Source of the DNA: Clostridiaceae bacterium Marseille-Q4145
GTDB lineage: Bacteria > Bacillota > Clostridia > Lachnospirales > Lachnospiraceae
Length of the DNA stretch: 64,000 nucleotides
Direction: 5' to 3'
Assembly (NCBI GenBank): GCA_018223365.1
Contig: JAGTTP010000001.1
Coordinates: forward strand, 1,892,410 to 1,956,409
Shown: positions 24,851 through 31,730 of the stretch, one piece after another
Position numbering within the stretch: position 1 is the stretch's first letter
Layout: each line of letters begins with the position of its first letter
Notes under the pieces: model-generated
What the model was told of the DNA's origin: nothing
The model's input: the letters and a program-made list of their open reading frames with translations, nothing else
Database searches by the model: none
Position numbers and translations under genes: made by a program

Positions 24851-27646
24851 TTATCTTTTTTCGATTTCTTCTACTTTCTTCTGATAGAGTTTCATCAATT
24901 CTGCAACACAAGCTGCTTCACTTTTGTAGGCTTCACTGCCTTTTGTAAATCCGTATGCCTGCATGACTGCCATATCATTCTGGTGATGCGCCTTTCGCAG
25001 TTCCGGCGGCATAGTCAGTTCATCATAAAGGTCTGCAAGGCTGCTGTCCGGATATAAGGCCCTGGCATCAAGGATTGCCTGTGCAGTCTGTTCGATTTTT
25101 TGTCGTTGTTGAGCGGTCGGCTCTGGCCATGGAAATGTATTATATACCACATTACTTGCATAACTATAGTCGCTCTTTAATCTGCCACAAACTGTTCGCA
25201 TCCACGCCATATGAACATTTGATGTCAATACACCAAAATGATACAGAGAAATGTCCGGTATCAAAAACAATTTACTTCCAGCAATAACATCGGCATCAAT
25301 TACCTCCATCGGAATATATCTTCGATTTTGTGAAGATACTTTCGGCAATGCTAACGCCGGATTTATTCTATCTTCGCTATAATATCGGAGTCGAACTGGA
25401 AATGTTGGCTTGTCAGCATAATGGTTAGTATCAGGACTTGGACAACTTAACCGAAATTCACGAACGTTCTTTACCCGTTCCATAATTTTAGGATATTTTT
25501 TTAACTCCGATGGCAATATATCTTTCAGCCAAAGACAATATCTCGATTTTCTCGCAATAAAATCTTTTCCCATCATATAGGGATGTATATATTTTTCTGC
25601 CTGCGGCTCGTTTTGTAGAAATATATTTTTTTCATCTTCCGTCATAACATAGTTTCCATCGTCTTTCATTTCACATCCAATATACATTTTAGGTACATCA
25701 GAAATTGGCGTTTTTCTACTTACAATGAAAACGTTATCCGCATCAACAAGATATGGATTTATATTTTTTGCTAATGTCATTCTCCCATCAGAGAATATTT
25801 TCTTTGCATTTCCACCCACCTGGCTAAATCCAACTATTACGCAATGTACATGTGCCTTTAAACTAGCTTCGCTATCCCACTGAAAAGTTCTATGTGCAAA
25901 ATCAATTTGCACACCTGCTTTAAAAAGAGGTTCCCATAAATTTGCAACTTGTTCACCCTGACATATTGAATTGGTAGAAACATAGGCACAATGTATCAAC
26001 GTATTATCAATAAAATCTGCGGCTTTCTTATACCAGCAAGAAACATAGTCCAAGGTTCCATAGTTTTTCCAATCTGATAAAACTAATTTTGCATCCTTTT
26101 TCTGCTCAGTATTCATGTTTTTAGTTCCTACAAATGGTGGGTTACCCATGATATAAGATAACTGCATTTTAGGAACAATACTTTCCCAATCCAGTTTTAA
26201 TGCATTGCCTTCCACAATAAACGCATTTGTTGTCAATGGCAGAAAATCCAAATTCATGTGAACGATGTCTTCTGTTTCTTTCATCATCTGTGATTCTGCG
26301 ATCCACAACGCTGTCTTTGCAACGGTGACAGCAAAATCATTAATTTCTATTCCATAAAACTGATCAATAGAAACATGAATCGGGGAAGATTCATCAAAGC
26401 CAAAAGTAATCTGTCCCCTTTGTAATTCTTTTATGACTTCATTCTCCAATCGCCGTATACTGATATATGTCTCCGTAAGGAAATTTCCACTACCAGATGC
26501 CGGATCAAGCCACCGGAGATTTGACAGCTTCGTTTGGAAGTCTCTCAACTTTTTATCTTTTGTTCTCTGAACGGTTATTTGCTGAATTTCTTTCAGCTCA
26601 TTTTTCAGATCGTCCAAGAACAGCGGATCAATGACTTTATGAATATTTTCAATGCTGGTGTAGTGCATACCGCCGGAGCGTCTTGTTTCAGGATTCAGTG
26701 TACTCTCAAATACCGCACCAAATATAGTCGGACTGATTTCTGACCAGTCAAAATCTGCTGAGGCTTTTTCCAGTAAAAGGTTTCTGATTTCATCCGTAAA
26801 CTGTGGAATTTCAATATCCTCATTTGCAAACAGCCCACCATTTACATATGGGAACTGTGCCAGAGATTCTTCCATGTATGGATCTCTGTCTTCTGGTTTT
26901 GTATCAAGCACCTGGAACAGCTCAATTACAGCTTTTCTCATATGCCTTGTATCAAATTCTTCCAGATAATCATGGAACATGCCATGCTGTCCAAAAATGC
27001 CGGCATCCTCTGCATACAGGCAAAATACCATTCTGACACATAGGATATTCAGGCTTTTCATTGCACGCTCTGTTGTCGGATCAACATATTGTTTTGCCAG
27101 TGCATCATACAGCAACCCTACAATTTCACCTGCAGCAATAGAAACTTCCATTTCTCTCTGAAGATTTGTGTTTCCCTCGTCCACAAGAAACTGTAACCGA
27201 TAGTATTCTTTTTCAAGGTCTTCCAACCGAATGATCTCCGGATCACCACCCGGCTTTTCCATATCATAAATATAAAATGACTGAAAATTGCTGGTAACAA
27301 TCCATCTTGGTCTTTTTGAATAAGGCAATTCAGAAGAATATCTTTTTGCCTGTTCAAATGGTGTCAGCATAGAACCGTCAGACTGCCGGATAGCAGCCGT
27401 CAGGCTCTTATTGATACTTTTCTGTTCAATCATGACATGGGTTTTCTCAATATACCCATCAATAAAACTGGTGTGGTCAAGATGTACCTGATCCTCAAAA
27501 GAAATAAACTGTGATATTTCCGTCACACCAAATACCGTTGTCAGAAGCTCCACCCAGAAGATCTGACTGTCGCCTTTTTCATATCCACGGTCTTTCCAGT
27601 TTTTCGCAAATGCTTTCGCCGCTGCTCTTTGCTGTGTGTCTGTCAT
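24851..27646 (-). CDS. MmeI-like single-chain restriction-modification enzyme (type IIL)
   Basis: A 931-aa protein with MmeI-family order. The N-terminal nuclease has a D...ExK site (DGYIEKTHVMIEQKS). A helical linker follows. The adenine methyltransferase has motif I LDPASGSGNFL and motif IV GNPPFVG. A target-recognition domain and a C-terminal helical end complete it. Such enzymes methylate one strand and cut about 20 nt away, using the same recognition domain for both, so one gene is a whole R-M system. GGAGG precedes the ATG. An XRE regulator gene lies 15 bp upstream. Confidence 0.88.
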   Translation of the reverse strand: MTDTQQRAAAKAFAKNWKDRGYEKGDSQIFWVELLTTVFGVTEISQFISFEDQVHLDHTSFIDGYIEKTHVMIEQKSINKSLTAAIRQSDGSMLTPFEQAKRYSSELPYSKRPRWIVTSNFQSFYIYDMEKPGGDPEIIRLEDLEKEYYRLQFLVDEGNTNLQREMEVSIAAGEIVGLLYDALAKQYVDPTTERAMKSLNILCVRMVFCLYAEDAGIFGQHGMFHDYLEEFDTRHMRKAVIELFQVLDTKPEDRDPYMEESLAQFPYVNGGLFANEDIEIPQFTDEIRNLLLEKASADFDWSEISPTIFGAVFESTLNPETRRSGGMHYTSIENIHKVIDPLFLDDLKNELKEIQQITVQRTKDKKLRDFQTKLSNLRWLDPASGSGNFLTETYISIRRLENEVIKELQRGQITFGFDESSPIHVSIDQFYGIEINDFAVTVAKTALWIAESQMMKETEDIVHMNLDFLPLTTNAFIVEGNALKLDWESIVPKMQLSYIMGNPPFVGTKNMNTEQKKDAKLVLSDWKNYGTLDYVSCWYKKAADFIDNTLIHCAYVSTNSICQGEQVANLWEPLFKAGVQIDFAHRTFQWDSEASLKAHVHCVIVGFSQVGGNAKKIFSDGRMTLAKNINPYLVDADNVFIVSRKTPISDVPKMYIGCEMKDDGNYVMTEDEKNIFLQNEPQAEKYIHPYMMGKDFIARKSRYCLWLKDILPSELKKYPKIMERVKNVREFRLSCPSPDTNHYADKPTFPVRLRYYSEDRINPALALPKVSSQNRRYIPMEVIDADVIAGSKLFLIPDISLYHFGVLTSNVHMAWMRTVCGRLKSDYSYASNVVYNTFPWPEPTAQQRQKIEQTAQAILDARALYPDSSLADLYDELTMPPELRKAHHQNDMAVMQAYGFTKGSEAYKSEAACVAELMKLYQKKVEEIEKR

Positions 27647-27661
27647 TGCAGCAACCTCCTG

Positions 27662-27868
27662 TTATTCATCATCTGTAAATTCCATCATCTCATCAACGGT
27701 GCAGTCCAGCTTCTTGCAGATCTTCTCAATCGTCTCCATTGATACATACTGGTTTTTCCCCATCCGGGCAAGAATATTCCCACTGATCCCGGTGAGATAC
27801 TGCATCTCTATCCGCTTCATATTTTTATCTATGAGCATTTTCCATAATCTGTTATAACTTACGCCCAT
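27662..27868 (-). CDS. XRE family regulator of the R-M gene
   Basis: A 68-aa Cro/CI-type helix-turn-helix protein (MKRIEMQYLTGISGNILARM, then VSMETIEKICKKLDCTVDEM). It precedes the R-M gene in the same operon, as controller (C) proteins do, so it probably delays or limits R-M expression after entry to a new host. GGAGG lies before the ATG. Confidence 0.85.
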   Translation of the reverse strand: MGVSYNRLWKMLIDKNMKRIEMQYLTGISGNILARMGKNQYVSMETIEKICKKLDCTVDEMMEFTDDE

Positions 27869-27904
27869 AAGCTACCTCCATATTTCTCATTCAAATACAT
27901 TTTG

Positions 27905-27910
27905 ATTATA
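27905..27910 (-). promoter_or_regulatory. -10 element upstream of the XRE/R-M operon
   Basis: TATAAT on the minus strand, about 35 bp before the XRE start. TTCAAC lies about 15 bp further upstream as a weak -35. The regulator probably binds near here. Confidence 0.45.
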
Positions 27911-27966
27911 TCACGATTTCGTTAGGTTGAATACCTGTAATTTTGATATCTTCTGTAAAATGGAAA

Positions 27967-27995
27967 AGAGGATGCCCCGGCAAAGGGCAACCTCT
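27967..27995 (-). terminator. ssb terminator
   Basis: AGAGG-A-TGCCC (27967-27977) pairs with GGGCA-A-CCTCT (27985-27995). On the minus strand a T-rich run follows. Confidence 0.75.
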
Positions 27996-28013
27996 CCAAT
28001 CATTTACTCTGAA

Positions 28014-28424
28014 TTAGTCAAATGGAATCTCACCATCTGGTGCTTCCATGAATCCGTCCTTATCTGTTTTTGATGTTTCCGACGAATCCACTCCGATACC
28101 GTTATCCTTGTTCTGGGCAAATTCATGTTCTTCCACAATCACATCTGTGGTATAAATTGTCTTCCCGTCCTTATCCTTATAATTACCAGTGCTGATGCGA
28201 CCACCAATTACAATCCTCATTCCCTTATGAAGATATTTCTGTGCAAACTCTGCACTCTTTCCAAATGTGACACAGGAAATAAAATCCGCTTCCTGTTCAC
28301 CGTCACGTTTATATCTTCTGTTTACCGCCAGTGTGTATCTCGCCACTGCCATGTCATTGTCTTTCCCAGCATATTTAATCTCTGGATTCTTTGTCAGTCT
28401 TCCCATTAAAATCACTTTATTCAT
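28014..28424 (-). CDS. ssb: Single-stranded DNA-binding protein (element copy)
   Basis: A 136-aa SSB. The OB fold starts MNKVILMGRLTKNPEIKY and includes ADFISCVTFGKSAEF. The acidic tail ends GEIPFD, one residue beyond the usual IPF tip. It is an accessory copy that would coat the transferred strand after conjugation and support the primase-helicase. Confidence 0.93.
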   Translation of the reverse strand: MNKVILMGRLTKNPEIKYAGKDNDMAVARYTLAVNRRYKRDGEQEADFISCVTFGKSAEFAQKYLHKGMRIVIGGRISTGNYKDKDGKTIYTTDVIVEEHEFAQNKDNGIGVDSSETSKTDKDGFMEAPDGEIPFD

Positions 28425-28447
28425 AATCGTTACTGTCCTTCCCGCAG

Positions 28448-28747
28448 CTACGCTGCCATTACATATTCTTCATCATCAGTTTCATTATCCGGCATAAACA
28501 TTGCACATGCTTCCGGTGGATTGGTATCGTCCGGTGAAAACATTTTTCGGATCATTTCATACATGATCGGATACCGGTATGCAATTTCTTCTCTTGCAAG
28601 GAATCTGCATACCCTGTAAAGATTCTTTTTCATTTCTTCATCTGTTGTAAGCATGGCAACCAGATGGATTCTCTCCCTTGTATAAATCAGATTCGGGCAT
28701 CCAAACCAGTTGATCAACTGCATTTCTTTCATTTTCAGTTCTGTCAT
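28448..28747 (-). CDS. Element protein of unknown function (99 aa)
   Basis: I do not recognise this 99-aa protein (MTELKMKEMQLINWFGCPN start, acidic end DNETDDEEYVMAA). AGGAG precedes the chosen ATG at 28747. It is the first full-length gene after oriT in the direction of transfer and is followed 23 bp later by ssb, so it probably belongs to the early-expressed leading region. Confidence 0.65.
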   Translation of the reverse strand: MTELKMKEMQLINWFGCPNLIYTRERIHLVAMLTTDEEMKKNLYRVCRFLAREEIAYRYPIMYEMIRKMFSPDDTNPPEACAMFMPDNETDDEEYVMAA

Positions 28748-28892
28748 AAACTGCTCCTTTCTGGGCATTTTGCCCAATAAACATTGTCATAAGTTTCATT
28801 CGTCCGGCGGTCTGGCGTGCGTTTCCCTGTCACCTGCAGCCGTCTCAGACTGCCTCTGCCTGCATAGCAGGTCACTGACCATAAGGCTCCAA

Positions 28893-28955
28893 TCAGCCGC
28901 CCATCATCGGGAGTGTCATTATGATTCCGCTCGCTCTCAGAAAAAGAAAGGTCAT
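28893..28955 (-). CDS. 20-codon leader ORF beside oriT
   Basis: The sequence MTFLFLRASGIIMTLPMMGG is preceded by CAGGAG at 7-nt spacing and ends in TGA. It starts 23 nt after the oriT core. It could be a leader peptide controlling the genes downstream, or a small membrane peptide. The rest of 28748-28975 holds a short hairpin CCTGC-ATA-GCAGG at 28858-28870 and no other gene. Confidence 0.45.
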   Translation of the reverse strand: MTFLFLRASGIIMTLPMMGG

Positions 28956-28978
28956 GGCAGAACTCCTGTTAGGCTTTC

Positions 28979-28990
28979 AGGGTGCACTTA
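28979..28990 (-). other. oriT core of MOBQ type
   Basis: On the minus strand TAAGTGCACCCT, which differs by one base from TAAGTGCGCCCT, the nick-region core of RSF1010- and pIP501-type origins used by MOBQ relaxases. By analogy the nick would be after the final T, so the minus strand with the mobilization genes would be transferred first-end downstream. Confidence 0.7.
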
Positions 28991-29036
28991 TCGGTTGTCA
29001 AGGTTCAGCGAAGGAACATTCCAAAACGTCCTCTGA

Positions 29037-29541
29037 TTACTAAAGTCAAATGACTTTGCAGAATGCAAAAAATTCGTGATATTTTTTTGCATTTTTACCA
29101 TTTTTTCTTTTAATTTCATTAGCCCCTTCACATACTCTGTACTGGGACAGGCAAAAGCGGACATGATTTGGGGGATTTTTGAAAAATAATTATTCCTCTA
29201 CCTATAAAGCGTTGGAAATGGTATTTACCAACCCCCTTTTGCAGATTTTTTTCGCATAAATGAAATATTCCCTCACTAATTGCAAGTTTCAGAGGGCGTT
29301 TGGACGGTACTTTCGCAGAAAAATTTATTTTTCTACTAATCACATGTGGGAAAGCAGAGAAGGTCAGATGATTTTGAAAAAAATCAAAAAAGAAGCACCG
29401 ACCGTTTTTAGCCAGTGCTTAGTACGAATTATTCTGCAAAGCTTTCATAAAGATTCTACAGGACTTTTTACTTTTCATTTATATTTTGTGCAAAATCCCT
29501 ATGACATCAAACTCCAATACCTGATAAAATGAAAATGACAT
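29037..29541. other. AT-rich gene-free stretch in the element
   Basis: About 500 bp with long A and T runs and no convincing gene on either strand. A perfect small palindrome AGAAAAAT-TT-ATTTTTCT is at 29317-29334. It separates oriT from the plus-strand DUF2798 gene. Confidence 0.6.
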
Positions 29542-29584
29542 AAAATGTCGCTTATCCATTGTCAGACGGATAGGCGACATTTTT
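29542..29584 (+). terminator. Hairpin upstream of the DUF2798 gene
   Basis: AAAATGTCGC (29542-29551) pairs with GCGACATTTT (29574-29583), with an inner TATCC/GGATA stem. A and T flanks could make it work in both directions. Confidence 0.7.
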
Positions 29585-29628
29585 GTGTTTATATGAAATT
29601 TTTATTATTTTTATAAGGAGGGCTTACT

Positions 29629-30144
29629 ATGCCAAAGACAAAATTTCAGGAATTCATTTTCACTCTTATCACATCCGGTTGCATGATTTTTATCATGGGT
29701 GTTTATAATGTCGCCATCCACACCGGCGGACTTCAGGCTGCTACCTTCGAACACGCACTACATTCTTTCCCACTGGAATGGTTCATCGGGCTTCTCTGTG
29801 CATTCTTCATCGCCAGCAAAACATCCAAATACTTCGCATTCCGCGTAGCAAAACCAACTGACCGACCAATCTTCATCATCCTCTGCATCCAGACCTTCAC
29901 AGTCTGCACAATGGTGCCGCTTATGAGCCTGCTTGGAACCATAAAATCATCAGGAATCACTTCAAACCTGATTTTTATCTGGCTCCAGACCATCTGTCTG
30001 AACTTCATTATGGCTTACCCACTGCAGCTCTTGGTTGTTGGTCCATTCAGCCGCTTCATATTCCGTCACCTGTTCGCCTCCACAAACCGTGGAAATGAAT
30101 CTAAAGTAGAAAACGAAATGGAACAGCAGGGATTTGCAGAATAA
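29629..30144 (+). CDS. DUF2798 family membrane protein
   Basis: A 171-aa protein with about four membrane helices (EFIFTLITSGCMIFIMGVYN, WFIGLLCAFFIASK, IFIILCIQTFTVCTMVPLM, IWLQTICLNFIMAYPLQLL). It matches the DUF2798 pattern of membrane proteins of unknown function. AAGGAGG precedes the ATG. It is the only plus-strand gene of the element and has C-rich codons unlike the mobilization genes, which suggests a separate origin as cargo. Confidence 0.75.
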   Translation: MPKTKFQEFIFTLITSGCMIFIMGVYNVAIHTGGLQAATFEHALHSFPLEWFIGLLCAFFIASKTSKYFAFRVAKPTDRPIFIILCIQTFTVCTMVPLMSLLGTIKSSGITSNLIFIWLQTICLNFIMAYPLQLLVVGPFSRFIFRHLFASTNRGNESKVENEMEQQGFAE

Positions 30145-30172
30145 TCTATTGATAATACCGTATACTATAGTG

Positions 30173-30205
30173 CCTCCTGTGAGTTATCTATTTCCACACA
30201 GGAGG
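30173..30205 (+). terminator. Hairpin after the DUF2798 gene
   Basis: CCTCCTGTG (30173-30181) pairs with CACAGGAGG (30197-30205), 28 bp after the stop. The following T-run is weak. Confidence 0.6.
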
Positions 30206-30236
30206 TCTTATCATTTATTCTTCCATATTTCTATTT

Positions 30237-30518
30237 TCAAATGTAACTATCTTTCTCACACACCAGCCTTTCATAATCCAGGAATCCACGAATATACATT
30301 TCTTTTGCCACATGTCCTTCCATGGCATTCTTCGCTGAGATAATTCTGTCCAATGCCTGCCACATCTCCTGTCCGGCATCTCTGAGGACTGGTTCCAGTA
30401 TTTCTATGTAATGATGAATTTCTGCTTCCAGAGAGAACATCTCCGGATCAGATTCAAGAAACCTTTCCAACTCCCTCTGATATTCTTCATAATAGCTTTC
30501 GATCAATTCTCTTCTCAT
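30237..30518 (-). CDS. Element protein of unknown function (93 aa)
   Basis: A 93-aa acidic helical protein (ESYYEEYQRELERFLESDPE) that I do not recognise. It lies 14 bp downstream of tnpV in the same direction, in the position where such elements carry small helical accessory proteins. Start ATG at 30518, with GGGGGAT upstream as a weak SD. Confidence 0.6.
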   Translation of the reverse strand: MRRELIESYYEEYQRELERFLESDPEMFSLEAEIHHYIEILEPVLRDAGQEMWQALDRIISAKNAMEGHVAKEMYIRGFLDYERLVCEKDSYI

Positions 30519-30532
30519 ATCTGGAATCCCCC

Positions 30533-30880
30533 TTATACATGGATCAGTTCCTGCTTGATGATTTCAGCAGCCCGGTTGCGGATATTGTTACAGTGACGTA
30601 CCCATTCCATAAGATTCTGTCTCTTCAGTTCCTCGGTAACTCCCTCTGAACTTCTCATTTGTGCTTCGATCAGCTCAAAGCGTTCCTGTGCCTGTTCATT
30701 CAGATCTGCCAGATAGCTGTCCAGTCTGGCAGTCAGAAGAAGATATGTATAAGTTCCAGATTTATGTTCTTTCAGATATTCCTTCCGAAGCATTCCCCAG
30801 AACCCAATCGGTCTGGTTTCCTCCGGATAATAAAGATTCGGTAAATAATAGTCTCCCACTTTTATGTATTCAATTTTCAT
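30533..30880 (-). CDS. tnpV: TnpV family transposon-encoded protein
   Basis: A 115-aa protein with the TnpV pattern: YLPNLYYPEETRPIGFWGML, LRKEYLKEHKSGTYTYLLL, and an end with MEWVRHCNNIRNRAAEIIKQ. TnpV proteins were named from Tn4451-type elements; their function is not established. I chose the ATG at 30880 behind AAGGAG; an earlier in-frame ATG at 30913 precedes the SD. It is the gene closest to attR. Confidence 0.8.
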   Translation of the reverse strand: MKIEYIKVGDYYLPNLYYPEETRPIGFWGMLRKEYLKEHKSGTYTYLLLTARLDSYLADLNEQAQERFELIEAQMRSSEGVTEELKRQNLMEWVRHCNNIRNRAAEIIKQELIHV

Positions 30881-30916
30881 GGTGTCTCCTTTCGCTTTGC
30901 ATGAAATTGTCATGTT

Positions 30917-30934
30917 ATCTGCGTAGGATGTGCA
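30917..30934 (+). repeat. 18-bp inverted repeat, copy 2
   Basis: ATCTGCGTAGGATGTGCA, identical to the minus-strand sequence at 16329-16346. It ends 12 bp before the attR element arm. Confidence 0.85.
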
Positions 30935-30946
30935 TTTTTCCTTTAA

Positions 30947-30986
30947 AATCTTTTCACATAGAAGACATTAAGTGGCTGATGCCAAG
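30947..30986. other. attR junction of the mobile element
   Basis: Element arm (30947-30972), TG core (30973-30974), host arm GCTGATGCCAAG (30975-30986). The two host arms, joined around TG, form a partial palindrome (8 of 12 positions), as expected of attB. Confidence 0.85.
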
Positions 30987-31533
30987 CTACCGGAAGAAGA
31001 TTCTGGAAGATGTAAAGACGGCAGAGCAGGCCATGAAAAAGGTTCTGACTGAGATGACAGAGTATTTGGAGGAGAAGAAAACTTCTGAGGACGTTTGGAT
31101 GGACCTTGATGAGCTGGAAGAGATTCTTCATGAGGGTCTGAAGAATGCCCATGAGCAGGTAAATAATACCCTGGGGGAACAGGATTACTACTATGCAGAT
31201 TATCTGGAGATGAGACTTCAGCAGTGCTCCATGCTGCAGACCCTCAGAAACAGTGTGACCAGAATCCGGAAGGTACCAAAGCAGGCAGTCTATGTAGCCC
31301 GGTATCTGGAGTATCTGTCAGAAAGCTCTGCGGAGAAGGATTCTCCGGAAGAGCAGCTCTGGAAACTGGAAGAGTTACTTGATCAGATGAATCTGGAAGC
31401 ATTGCCAAGAACCAGGGAGGAATTTGAAAACCGGGCAATTCTGTTCCATGTGCTGATGGATCTGAGAGAATTTCTGGAAATGAAACAGCATTTCCTGGAG
31501 ACTCACCCGAGACATCCGGATACCATGAGATAA
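30973..31533 (+). pseudogene. Aromatic acid exporter-like protein, C-terminal part (split by element)
   Basis: This is the separated 186-residue C-terminal domain of the ArAE_1 family gene whose 5' half is at 14098-14529. It is all-helical and cytosolic (KKILEDVKTAEQAMKKVLTE, RNSVTRIRKVPKQAVYVARY). It is in frame with the 5' half across the TG core and ends at its native stop. It has no start or ribosome-binding site of its own. Confidence 0.88.
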
Positions 31534-31542
31534 AATACAAAA

Positions 31543-31573
31543 AATGCATGCAGACAAAAAGACTGCATGCATT
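31543..31573 (+). terminator. Terminator of the exporter-like gene
   Basis: AATGCATGCAG (31543-31553), 9-nt loop, CTGCATGCATT (31563-31573). It abuts the -35 of the asnS promoter. Confidence 0.75.
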
Positions 31574-31575
31574 AT

Positions 31576-31604
31576 TTGCGTATGAAAGGAAAGTATGATA
31601 TAAT
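31576..31604 (+). promoter_or_regulatory. Promoter of asnS
   Basis: TTGCGT (31576-31581), 17-bp spacer, TATAAT (31599-31604). It predicts a leader of about 120 nt. Confidence 0.7.
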
Positions 31605-31619
31605 GGGCGATAGCCATGG

Positions 31620-31710
31620 GCAGCACCTGAATGAAATGTATTTTTATATGTGCTGCAGGAGTGAGATACCGGCGGGCATATATGCCAACGGACACGCCGG
31701 TAATTTTTAT
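31620..31710 (+). promoter_or_regulatory. Structured asnS leader with terminator-like second hairpin
   Basis: Stem 1 is GCAGCAC (31620-31626) with GTGCTGC (31650-31656). Stem 2 is CCGGCG (31669-31674) with CGCCGG (31695-31700), enclosing GGCATATATGCC, then TAATTTTTAT. Stem 2 could be an attenuator. There is no T-box sequence (AGGGTGGNACCGCG) and I recognise no known riboswitch core. Confidence 0.5.
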
Positions 31711-31730
31711 GAACAGAAGGGGATATAGAA

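Larger units (their letters stand above)
14532..30974. mobile_element. Large-serine-recombinase mobilizable element (16,443 bp)
   Basis: The boundaries are set by the split host gene, a TG core at both junctions (14530-14531 and 30973-30974), and 26-bp inverted arms. The element encodes a large serine recombinase at its left end, TnpV at its right end, a MOBQ relaxase, DUF3847 protein, primase-helicase, SSB and an oriT core. It has no type IV secretion genes, so it is mobilizable, not self-transmissible. Cargo: ClbS-like protein, zinc-ribbon protein, DUF3990 cassette, MmeI-like R-M enzyme, DUF2798 membrane protein. A group II intron is nested in it. Confidence 0.92.

Noticed and set aside
28710..29036. 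A 108-codon plus-strand frame over the oriT region
   Set aside because: Overlaps the opposite 99-aa gene, the leader ORF and oriT; no SD or domain.
29260..29532. A 90-codon plus-strand frame in the AT-rich part of the element
   Set aside because: No SD, low-complexity Lys/Phe/Tyr content, no recognisable domain.
31605..31730. T-box riboswitch before asnS
   Set aside because: The conserved AGGGTGGNACCGCG sequence and the Stem I features are absent and the leader is too short.
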